Assembly (NCBI GenBank): GCA_934256695.1
Contig: CAKQPE010000074.1
Coordinates: forward strand, 1 to 9,162
Length of the DNA: 9,162 nucleotides
Direction of reading: 5' to 3'
DNA from: an uncultured Eubacteriales bacterium
GTDB taxonomy: Bacteria > Bacillota > Clostridia > Lachnospirales > Anaerotignaceae
Positions 1-5,648 of this stretch are shown here, one piece after another (position 1 is the first letter of the stretch; every line of letters starts with the position of its first letter). Under the pieces are notes generated by a model. That model searched no databases and was not told the DNA's origin. It saw only the letters and a program-made list of their open reading frames with translations. A program made the position numbers and the translations under genes.

Positions 1-78
1 TTTCACCCCAAACCCCGAAAATTTTTTGAAAAAAATTTAGTAAAACTTTTGGTAAAATGCAATTTCATTGCATTTTTT
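1..78 (+). repeat. Intergenic three-hairpin element, copy 1 (left end cut by window)
   Basis: The right part of a repeat family described at the other copies. The window opens inside hairpin 1: TTTCACCCCAA matches the second half of hairpin 1 in copy 6. Hairpin 2 is AAATTTTTT (19-27) pairing with AAAAAATTT (30-38). It is followed by the family linker AGTAAAACTTTT and a terminator hairpin at 54-78. Any gene this copy might terminate on the + strand lies to the left of the window. Confidence 0.7.
54..78 (+). terminator. Intrinsic terminator of repeat copy 1
   Basis: AAAATGCAAT (54-63), loop TTC, ATTGCATTTT (67-76), running into T73-T78. The stem and loop are identical to those of copy 2 at 2225-2247. 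The A-rich left arm means it could also work on the - strand. Confidence 0.6.
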
Positions 79-104
79 GTAAATCCATTTGCGATATTTT
101 TAAA

Positions 105-213
105 GCCTTCCGTCAAGCTACGCTTGCCACATTCCCTTTCAGGGACGGCTTTCGATTTTGGAAGGCTCCCATGAAAGGGGGGGGGAGCTGTCACGAAGTG
201 ACTGAGAGGTTGT
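105..213. repeat. Nested hairpin repeat ending CTGAGAGGTTGT
   Basis: A second repeat type. GCCTTCC (105-111) pairs with GGAAGGC (160-166) around two inner hairpins, CAAGC-tac-GCTTG (114-126) and TCCCT-ttc-AGGGA (133-145). The right part has GCTCCC (165-170) with GGGAGC (183-188), then GTCAC-gaa-GTGAC (190-202) and the tail CTGAGAGGTTGT. From general knowledge, GGCTCCC...GGGAGCTG...TGACTGAG...GGTTGT units are common non-coding repeats in gut Clostridia; I have not searched for this one. It contains a run of nine G at 177-185. The open frames across it are by-products of the repeat. Confidence 0.7.
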
Positions 214-218
214 GATTT

Positions 219-242
219 CAGTTCGATAAATTTATATTTATC
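219..242 (-). repeat. AT-rich palindromic module shared with 9022-9046
   Basis: GATAAAT (225-231) and ATTTATC (236-242) form an AT hairpin with a TTAT loop. Read on the - strand it continues into CGAACTG. Nearly the same string, with one extra TA in the loop, recurs at 9022-9046 directly before repeat copy 7. It lies just past the stop of the leucine-rich-repeat gene and could be a weak transcript end for it, but there is no convincing U-tract. Confidence 0.5.
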
Positions 243-261
243 ATTTCATAATACCAATATC

Positions 262-1206
262 TTATAAATCGAAAACCTTCTTTTTTCTTCCGAAAAGTCT
301 CATCTTCCTGTCCATAAACTCTGCCGTAAAATCAGCTCTGTCTGTTTCTGACGTTATATTTATGGCTGATAATAAAATTTCTTCCGTAAGCATATGTTCT
401 TTTTCCATTACTTCTATAAAATCAATATTTTCATAATAAACTATAGTTCTAATTGTATCAGATATATGCTCAGATAAATAGTCAATATATTGTTTCTTGC
501 TTTCATTATTCAGCCCATTTTGGCTTTGCAGTCTGTTTATTGCTATCCTGCACATAGTCTGCGGAAGTTCCTCCCTTACGGCATACCTAAAAGCCAAATC
601 ATACAAATCATAGTTTATCCTGTGCTTTTCTATGCACTTTCTGTAAAGAACACCGGCACCATGAGTTACCGTTTCAAAGGTTTTGGAATAGCATTTATCT
701 ATGTATTCGTACCCAAAGCTCGGCAGAATAAGTTCACCGCCTGTTTCGCCTATTTTAATAACTATCTCTCCGCTTAGCTCATTTAAAAATCCCGATACCG
801 ACGAAGATAAATTGTTGTCGGAAGAAATTGTTATGTTTTTCAAATTCTCACAATTTTTGGCAAAGCCGTCACCTATGTATTCCAACCCAGAAGGAATTGA
901 TATTTCCGCCAGATTTCTACAGTTGTAAAAAATATGCTCTCCTGCATACTTTAAATTATTCCCAAAATACACACTTTTTAAGCCTCTGCATTCACAAAAG
1001 GCATAATCACCGGCATACTCCAAACTTTCCGGAAAAGTAACCTCTCTTATTTCCTTGTGCCATCTGAAAGACTCATTGCCTATCTTCTTTACCTTTAATC
1101 CGTTTATTTCCTCCGGTATAGAAACAAAGCCTTCATTTCCGTTATATTTGTCTATGCTCACGCCATCATCTGTGACAGAATATTCAAAATTTTCAAAAAC
1201 AGCCAT
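262..1206 (-). CDS. Leucine-rich-repeat (BspA-like, LRR_5) protein, cytosolic
   Basis: A 314-residue protein. Residues about 37-128 hold four LRR_5-type repeats with the pattern L..IG..AF..C..L..V.F: IGNESF (42-47), AGDYAFCEC (65-73), AGEHIFYNC (88-96) and IGDGFAKNC (111-119). Family knowledge: BspA-like repeats form short solenoids that bind protein partners; many are exported. This one has no signal peptide and no membrane segment, so I infer it acts inside the cell. Residues about 170-310 look mostly helical, match nothing I recognise, and end in a basic stretch (MRLFGRKKK). The ATG at 1204-1206 is preceded by AAAGGTG five bases upstream. It diverges from the HAD phosphatase gene. The specific role is unknown. 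Confidence 0.87.
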   Translation of the reverse strand: MAVFENFEYSVTDDGVSIDKYNGNEGFVSIPEEINGLKVKKIGNESFRWHKEIREVTFPESLEYAGDYAFCECRGLKSVYFGNNLKYAGEHIFYNCRNLAEISIPSGLEYIGDGFAKNCENLKNITISSDNNLSSSVSGFLNELSGEIVIKIGETGGELILPSFGYEYIDKCYSKTFETVTHGAGVLYRKCIEKHRINYDLYDLAFRYAVREELPQTMCRIAINRLQSQNGLNNESKKQYIDYLSEHISDTIRTIVYYENIDFIEVMEKEHMLTEEILLSAINITSETDRADFTAEFMDRKMRLFGRKKKVFDL

Positions 1207-1250
1207 AATAACACCTTTTACCTCTTAAAATTTATATATACCGAATTTAT

Positions 1251-1256
1251 ATTATA
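1251..1256 (-). promoter_or_regulatory. Candidate -10 box for the LRR gene
   Basis: TATAAT on the - strand, 44 bases before the ATG of the leucine-rich-repeat gene. No good -35 is visible at 16-18 bp, so this is a weak call. It lies within the promoter region of the divergent HAD gene, so the two may interfere or be co-regulated. Confidence 0.4.
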
Positions 1257-1283
1257 CACATAATAAACTTAATCTGCTATAAT
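1255..1283 (+). promoter_or_regulatory. Promoter of HAD phosphatase gene (extended -10)
   Basis: TACACA (1255-1260), a 17-bp spacer, and TATAAT (1278-1283) preceded by TG at 1275-1276, which makes an extended -10. It lies 55 bases before the ATG. It overlaps the candidate -10 of the divergent gene. Confidence 0.6.
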
Positions 1284-1338
1284 GTAATCCAAAAACCTCA
1301 AATAATCAATATCTATTTTTTAAAGGAGATTCTTTTTT

Positions 1339-2139
1339 ATGGAAAATAAATTTAAAGGAGCTGTCTTTTTCGATTATGACGGAACTCTTACATACAAAAA
1401 CACCGGGCTGTTTCTTCCTTCGGCAGAAACTGTCGGAGCAATAAAAAGCCTGCGTCAAAACGGATATGCCGCCTGCCTTTCAACAGGAAGAAGCTACAGC
1501 TATGTTCCCGACTGCGGAATTGAATTTGACATTATGCTTACCGATAACGGCGGTTGTACAGTCTACAATGATAAAATTCTCGGTGAAAAGCCTTTTGATA
1601 AAAAAACAATAAAACTTCTTACGGATTATTTTACCGAACACAACATGATATATGTTCTGGAAAGCTCTCACATATGCTTTGTAAATCTTCCCGATGACAC
1701 ACTTTTTAACAAAATGATTGCACTTTTCAATGTTTCTCCCGAAAGTTTTACTCCTGTCGAAAAATATAATGGTGAAAACATATACAAGCTTATGCTCATT
1801 TACCGCAATCCTTCCGATTTTGAACCGTTTAAAAACAAGTTTTCTGATATTGCCGATATTACTATGCCAAGCGGAGATGTTACCTCTTGCGACATAAATC
1901 CAAAAGGCGTATCAAAAGCTGACGGAGTATTTGATGTATGCAAATATTTTAATATAGACATAAAAGATACTTATGCTATAGGTGACGGAGAAAACGACTA
2001 TACAATGCTGAAAGCCGCCGGTCATGGCATTGCAATGAAAGTGCATCACCAAAGTCTCGATTCCGTTGCAGAATACATAACAGGTCCTGCCAACGGTGAC
2101 GGCATACGACAGGCATTACTCCACTACGGACTGATTTAA
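1339..2139 (+). CDS. Cof-type HAD-superfamily phosphatase (class IIB)
   Basis: A 266-residue hydrolase, the usual length for the Cof/YidA branch. Motif I is FFDYDGTLT with nucleophile Asp12 and acid/base Asp14. Motif II is LSTGRS with Thr49. The motif III lysine is probably Lys193 in PKGVSKADG. Motif IV is GDGENDYTML (215-224), with Mg2+-binding Asp216 and Asp220. The stretch between motifs II and III (about 83-178) is the size of a C2B cap domain. Family members are Mg2+-dependent cytosolic phosphatases acting on sugar phosphates, flavin or cofactor phosphates; the substrate cannot be read from sequence. AAAGGAG at 1322-1328 precedes the ATG with a 10-base gap, slightly long. It appears to be a single-gene transcript ending at the hairpin element at 2167-2248. 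Confidence 0.93.
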   Translation: MENKFKGAVFFDYDGTLTYKNTGLFLPSAETVGAIKSLRQNGYAACLSTGRSYSYVPDCGIEFDIMLTDNGGCTVYNDKILGEKPFDKKTIKLLTDYFTEHNMIYVLESSHICFVNLPDDTLFNKMIALFNVSPESFTPVEKYNGENIYKLMLIYRNPSDFEPFKNKFSDIADITMPSGDVTSCDINPKGVSKADGVFDVCKYFNIDIKDTYAIGDGENDYTMLKAAGHGIAMKVHHQSLDSVAEYITGPANGDGIRQALLHYGLI

Positions 2140-2166
2140 AATTCAAAACCATGGAGTTTTAAAACC

Positions 2167-2248
2167 TTGGGACTCTGTCCCAAACCCTGCAAGCCTTTGA
2201 AAAGGCTTGACCTAAACTTTCAATAAAATGCAATTTCATTGCATTTTT
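2167..2248 (+). repeat. Intergenic three-hairpin element, copy 2
   Basis: A complete copy just downstream of the HAD gene, on the same strand. Hairpin 1 is TTGGGAC-tct-GTCCCAA (2167-2183). The linker ACCCTG follows, then hairpin 2 CAAGCCTTT-ga-AAAGGCTTG (2190-2209), the linker ACCTAAACTTT, and the terminator hairpin at 2225-2248. The bases before it (AAAACCATGGAGTTTT) look like a remnant of another copy's start. Confidence 0.85.
2225..2248 (+). terminator. Terminator downstream of the HAD gene (in repeat copy 2)
   Basis: AAAATGCAAT (2225-2234), loop TTC, ATTGCATTTT (2238-2247), then T to 2248. The stop codon is 86 bases upstream, with hairpins 1 and 2 between, so the mRNA would carry the whole three-hairpin element as its 3' end. 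Confidence 0.75.
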
Positions 2249-2344
2249 GGGGAACAAATTATAATGTATACTATAAATTTTTAACTTATATTTGTTGAAA
2301 AGTGTAAGTATTTCGTTCCGATTTGTTAACAGTAAATTCTATAT

Positions 2345-2480
2345 CCGTTGCCATAAATTTTGCAAGGCTTTATTTCCGGAGGCACATGGAATGTGCGGTC
2401 TTAAAGAGATTTTTGAAGGTGCAGGAAACTTTTTCGAAAAAAGTTTCTTGCAAATCCCACTTTTCAATTTGGGAAAAATT
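2345..2480 (-). repeat. Two decayed copies of the three-hairpin element
   Basis: Read on the - strand. One copy has AAGACC followed by hairpin 1 GCACAT-tcc-ATGTGC (2382-2396), then a loose hairpin 2 (ATAAA...TTTAT, 2353-2373), and no terminator. Before it stands a 15-bp stem at 2420-2452 (arms 2420-2434 and 2438-2452, one G-U pair) preceded by TCCCA...TGGGA (2455-2474), which looks like another hairpin 1/hairpin 2 pair. The short open frames crossing this area are not genes. Confidence 0.5.
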
Positions 2481-2515
2481 AAATTTAATCCGCTTTATCA
2501 AAACTTTGATTAGAG

Positions 2516-2576
2516 GATTTACACCTCATTCGTCTCGCTGTCGCTCAGCACCTTCTCCACCAAGGAGAAGGCTTTA
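2516..2576 (-). repeat. Hairpin repeat of the GCCTTCTCC...GATGAGG-like type
   Basis: Read on the - strand: CCTTCTCC-ttggt-GGAGAAGG (2551-2571), then GCTG-agcga-CAGC (2537-2549), then GAATGAGGTGTAAATCC as the tail. From general knowledge, units of the form GCCTTCTCC...GGAGAAGGTG...GA(T)GAGGTGTAAATCC are abundant intergenic repeats in gut Clostridia. No coding capacity. Confidence 0.65.
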
Positions 2577-2604
2577 AAAATCGCCAAATTTATCTTTAAC
2601 CGCA

Positions 2605-2641
2605 AAAAAGCCTTTAAAACAAATTGTTTTAAAGGCTTTTT
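2605..2641 (-). terminator. Strong bidirectional terminator of the surface-protein gene
   Basis: A 17-bp perfect stem (arms 2605-2621 and 2625-2641) with loop AAT, A-rich on the left and T-rich on the right, so it can end transcripts from both directions. On the - strand it closes repeat copy 3 behind the surface-protein gene; on the + strand it would catch read-through from the HAD gene. Confidence 0.85.
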
Positions 2642-2705
2642 ATTAAAAGTTTCGCTTGAGCCTTTTCAAAGGCTCACAGGTGTGGACAGCGTCCACGGTC
2701 TTTAA
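2605..2705 (-). repeat. Intergenic three-hairpin element, copy 3
   Basis: Read on the - strand, starting about nine bases after the surface-protein stop: TTAAAGACC, hairpin 1 GTGGAC-gct-GTCCAC (2682-2696), ACCTG, hairpin 2 TGAGCCTTT-ga-AAAGGCTCA (2657-2676), AGCGAAACTTTTAAT, then the terminator at 2605-2641. Compared with copy 2, both stems carry paired substitutions: hairpin 2 has GAG/CTC where copy 2 has AAG/CTT. Confidence 0.85.
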
Positions 2706-2713
2706 GTTTTTGC

Positions 2714-5101
2714 TTATTTTTCAATAACAACTTCCTGTGTTTCTTCGTTCCAGTTTACAACTGCACCTAATTCTTCGGCTACAAATCTGATTGGTACATA
2801 AGTACGGTCATTAATTATTTCAGGTGCTACGCCGTAGCCCTCAAGTTCAACACCGATTGTCATTGTTATTGTCTTGCCGTCAATATTAAGTGTTACTGTC
2901 TTTGTGCTGTCATTCCACTCAACATCTCCGCCGAGAGTTTCCGTTACTATTCTTATAGGTACTAAAGTTCTGTCATTTACTATAACAGGAGCAACGTCAT
3001 TGTTGATTTCTTTATCGTCAACAGAAACAACATTGTTGCCAATCTGCATTTTGATTACAGTCTTTTCTTCGTCTTTTGCTGTGTCTGCGGCTTTTTTAAA
3101 CTCTGCATTTATCTTAACATCAGATGAAGGCATAGCAAAGCTGTACTTTCCGTTGCCAAGGTCTGTAAGTTTAACTTCCTTGCCGTTCTTGTCTGTTATT
3201 GTAACTGTGTCAATTTCGTATCCTTCGTCAGGAGTTACCGTAACAGTTACTTTAGAACCATTTGTGGCAGAATCCTTATCAACCTTAACTTTACCGTTTT
3301 CGATAGTGCTGTCGGCTGTTATATCTTTCTTGGAAGATGAAGAACCGCCGCCACCGCCTGATGATGAACTTCCGCCAGAGTATGAAGAATCACTGCTGTC
3401 GGAAGATTTCTTCTTCCAACCTGCATATACAGTTGTATCTTCTTCTATGGCTGTAGCAAAATTAAATTCTGTTGTAAGGTTTTCATCTTTAAACCAGCCG
3501 AGGAATTTGCAGCCTGCCTTTGAAGGATTTTCCGGTCTTTCTGCAACACCACCGAACTTAACTTCCTGTGCATTTACTTCTGTACCGCCGTTTGTATTAA
3601 ATGTAACATTGTGTTTAACTAAATTGTAGTAAACTTTAAGAGTTGTAATTTTAGGCTTACCGTTTTCAACGACAATTTTCTCTACTTCCGCACTTAATAC
3701 ACTGCCTTTGTTGTCTTTGTCAATTTCATAGTTTTCGTATTCTTTTTCTTCAGCCGCAACTTTTTCCCCTACATATGCCTTAACTTCTTCTGTAGTCTCT
3801 GCAAGTTCGTATTCTCCGTTAAGGTTTTCTTTGTAGTATTCAACATTATAAAGTGAAGCATCTTTATCCGTATCACCGCTGTTTTCTTTTATTTCAACTG
3901 TACCATTTTCACCTGCGGCTTCGGCAGCTTTATCCAATGTTTCGGCATATGAAAAACCTTTGCTGCTTTCGGCAACATATTTAACATCATCTGAAAGATA
4001 TTTGTCATCTACAGCTTCAGAGAATGTTCCGCCGGAAACCTCTAATTTATAATCAGTTTTCATAAGTTCTTCTGATACTGTATCTATTATAGGTGCATTA
4101 TTTTCTGTTTTGAATGTACCGCCTGTTATTGATACATTACCGAAATTCGAAGCATAATCTGCTGATGATATTGCAGCGTCCTTGCTTTCAAAGTTGCCGT
4201 CTGTTATTGTAAGCTGTCCTTTGTCTGCACTGTCAGCACCATAACCACTATTTACAACTGCATATTTGTCTGACTTAAATGTACCGCCGTTTACAGTTGC
4301 TATATTCCAGTTCATAAATGCTGCCTGTGCAACATTTGTAAATAAACCGTCTTCTATAGTAAGTTCGCCGTAGTCATCATTCTTTACTGTGTTAATACCG
4401 CCTGTATATGTTCCGCCGTAGATTGTAAGTACGGAATTTTCTTTGCTTGTATTTTTATTTCCGTCATACCATCCGTTTTCAAAAAGGCTTGAGAATCTGC
4501 CGTCGGCTTCAACTTTTATATTGTCGTTGTCACCATTATCTTCACCGATTGTCATTGTACCATGGTTTAATATTACATAATATGAGTTTCCGTTTGCACC
4601 TTTTACTGTTCCGGCTTCCTCACTTCTTGTAATAGTTCCGCTGTAAACAGTCATTGTGCCGTTGTTCCATATTGCAGCTTTTCCATGAGTTACGTTATCT
4701 ATTGTACCTGTTCCTTTGTCACTGCAGTCATCTATTATAAGTGTACCGTTATTTGTGATTGTGTGATCGCCGTCGTTTGTTATTTTATTGCCGTTAAGGT
4801 CTATTGTTAATTCGGCATTTTCCGGAATTGTTATGTTTTCCGTTACATCGGCTGTTAATGTAATTGTATCTCCTTCTGTTGCCGCATCTACTGCTGCCTG
4901 AAGTGTGTCATACTTTGTCTCGCCTATAGAAGCCGCTTTGGTTTCTTCTGTTGTGCTTTTGCCTACTTCTGTACTGCCCTCCGATGTCTGTTCTGCTACA
5001 ACAGTTGTGTTGTCCTCTGCCAAAACTGTTGCAGGAACGGAAGAAATTACCATTGCTGTAGACAAAAGCACCGAAAGACTGCTTTTCTTGTTAAACTTCA
5101 T
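2714..5101 (-). CDS. Secreted multidomain surface protein with InlB-type repeat and two stalk (CAO_N) domains
   Basis: A 795-residue exported protein. Residues 1-28 are a signal peptide (basic MKFNKK, hydrophobic core, cleavage after VLA). Residues about 55-375 have recurring 'GGTF', 'NHGTMTI' and 'IDLNGNKI' motifs typical of right-handed beta-helix (pectate-lyase-like) adhesins. About 417-493 resembles MucBP-like modules (VEYYKENLNGEY). About 496-563 is an InlB B-repeat (VTFNTNGG...GWFKDENLTTEF...YAGW). A Ser/Gly linker (about 565-592) precedes a bacterial repeat domain (about 598-669). The C-terminus has two stalk repeats with NDRTLVPIR and NDRTYVPIR. There is no LPXTG motif or C-terminal membrane helix, so any attachment would be non-covalent. 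A TTG six bases upstream keeps the frame, but AAAGGA at 5112-5117 is correctly spaced only for the ATG at 5099-5101. Probably an adhesin or glycan binder; the ligand is unknown. Confidence 0.9.
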   Translation of the reverse strand: MKFNKKSSLSVLLSTAMVISSVPATVLAEDNTTVVAEQTSEGSTEVGKSTTEETKAASIGETKYDTLQAAVDAATEGDTITLTADVTENITIPENAELTIDLNGNKITNDGDHTITNNGTLIIDDCSDKGTGTIDNVTHGKAAIWNNGTMTVYSGTITRSEEAGTVKGANGNSYYVILNHGTMTIGEDNGDNDNIKVEADGRFSSLFENGWYDGNKNTSKENSVLTIYGGTYTGGINTVKNDDYGELTIEDGLFTNVAQAAFMNWNIATVNGGTFKSDKYAVVNSGYGADSADKGQLTITDGNFESKDAAISSADYASNFGNVSITGGTFKTENNAPIIDTVSEELMKTDYKLEVSGGTFSEAVDDKYLSDDVKYVAESSKGFSYAETLDKAAEAAGENGTVEIKENSGDTDKDASLYNVEYYKENLNGEYELAETTEEVKAYVGEKVAAEEKEYENYEIDKDNKGSVLSAEVEKIVVENGKPKITTLKVYYNLVKHNVTFNTNGGTEVNAQEVKFGGVAERPENPSKAGCKFLGWFKDENLTTEFNFATAIEEDTTVYAGWKKKSSDSSDSSYSGGSSSSGGGGGSSSSKKDITADSTIENGKVKVDKDSATNGSKVTVTVTPDEGYEIDTVTITDKNGKEVKLTDLGNGKYSFAMPSSDVKINAEFKKAADTAKDEEKTVIKMQIGNNVVSVDDKEINNDVAPVIVNDRTLVPIRIVTETLGGDVEWNDSTKTVTLNIDGKTITMTIGVELEGYGVAPEIINDRTYVPIRFVAEELGAVVNWNEETQEVVIEK

Positions 5102-5111
5102 TTCCAATCAT

Positions 5112-5117
5112 CCTTTC
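5112..5117 (-). promoter_or_regulatory. Ribosome binding site deciding the surface-protein start
   Basis: AAAGGA on the - strand lies 10 bases before the ATG at 5099-5101 but only 4 bases before the in-frame TTG at 5105-5107. The ATG is therefore the likely start. Confidence 0.75.
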
Positions 5118-5277
5118 TTAAATTATATATATTCATATCATGCGAAAAATGTAATAAGTTTAACTTTATGTATAATTACAAATACAGCCAATCAATGCGG
5201 ATTTTTATATCCCTTCTCTCTTTTACAAAACACCACTTTAAAACAAAAAATCAGCTAAAAAAGTTAAAATATTACCG

Positions 5278-5304
5278 CTAATCATACGCAAACGTAAAAT
5301 TCAT
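5278..5304 (-). other. Possible 8-codon upstream ORF in the surface-protein leader
   Basis: GGAG (5313-5316), an 8-base gap, then ATG and seven more codons (MNFTFAYD) ending in TAG. It would be among the first sequences transcribed from the promoter at 5331-5359, about 175 bases before the surface-protein ATG. The spacing is ideal, but so short an ORF can arise by chance. Confidence 0.3.
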
Positions 5305-5330
5305 CTTACTTTCTCCATGATACAAAATAC

Positions 5331-5359
5331 ATTATACCCCCCCCCCGAAAAATTTTCAA
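5331..5359 (-). promoter_or_regulatory. Promoter with a ten-G spacer tract (possible phase-variable switch) for the surface-protein gene
   Basis: On the - strand: TTGAAA (5354-5359), a 17-bp spacer (5337-5353) consisting of ATTTTTC and ten G, and TATAAT (5331-5336). Box identity is 5/6 and 6/6, and the spacing is optimal. The G run abuts the -10, so loss or gain of one G would change the spacer to 16 or 18 bp. Transcription would run leftward into the surface-protein gene through a leader of about 220 bases. No other gene start lies in between. The bases upstream of the -35 are AT-rich. Confidence 0.6.
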
Positions 5360-5413
5360 CATTATCCACAAAATAAAAATGATAATTTTCTGCATATTTT
5401 GATATACATTTTT

Positions 5414-5490
5414 TGTGAATTTTTTGGAAACTTTTAAGTCTGCCGGACTATGTCCCAAACCCTTCAAAACCATGGGCACTGTTTTTTGGG
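5414..5490 (+). repeat. Decayed copy of the three-hairpin element (copy 4)
   Basis: GAATTTTTT-ggAAACTTTTAAG resembles a hairpin 2/linker remnant. GGAC-tat-GTCC (5445-5455) followed by CAAACCCTTCAAAACCATGGG resembles hairpin 1 and its flanks. The order is scrambled and no terminator follows. It fills the gap between the wecB terminator and the surface-protein promoter. The 94-codon - strand frame crossing it is not a gene. Confidence 0.45.
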
Positions 5491-5574
5491 AAATACAAAT
5501 TTCTACTGATAATCCGTCACCGAAAAAAGCTTTATATCGCCACTTTAAATTCTTGTATAATTTATATTTAAAAT

Positions 5575-5613
5575 AAAAAATCCCACTCAAAAATATTTTG
5601 AATGAGATTTTTT
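5575..5613 (-). terminator. Intrinsic terminator of wecB
   Basis: Arms of 18 bases (5575-5592 and 5596-5613) with a 3-base loop, followed on the - strand by a U-rich run. On the - strand two of the pairs are G-U (positions 5583/5605 and 5586/5602). On the + strand the same positions would be C-A mismatches, so the hairpin is better built for the wecB direction. Confidence 0.85.
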
Positions 5614-5648
5614 ATTTTTTCTGTTATGTGGGTAACCCCAGTGTCTTT

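Noticed and set aside
177..185. A run of nine G as a second possible phase-variation tract
   Set aside because: It forms part of a hairpin arm in an intergenic repeat, with no -35/-10 pair around it and no reading frame that it would shift.
3..194. A 63-codon - strand frame
   Set aside because: It spans two hairpin repeats and is a by-product of their sequence.
2292..2577. Two overlapping + strand frames of 73 and 84 codons
   Set aside because: They cover decayed hairpin repeats, have no ribosome site at a good distance and no recognisable domain.
2874..3629. A 251-codon open frame on the + strand
   Set aside because: It is antisense to the surface-protein gene and its hydrophobic Ser/Pro-rich product is what results from reading the repeats of that gene backwards. 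The - strand frame has clear domains and a start signal.
5105..5107. TTG as start of the surface protein
   Set aside because: It lies only four bases from the ribosome site, whereas the ATG six bases further on has normal spacing.
5122..5127. TATAAT directly upstream of the surface-protein gene
   Set aside because: A start from this -10 would fall inside the ribosome site, leaving no usable leader; it is probably just AT-rich sequence.
5306..5590. A 94-codon open frame on the - strand
   Set aside because: It runs through the wecB terminator, a decayed repeat and the ten-G promoter tract, has low-complexity composition and no convincing ribosome site.
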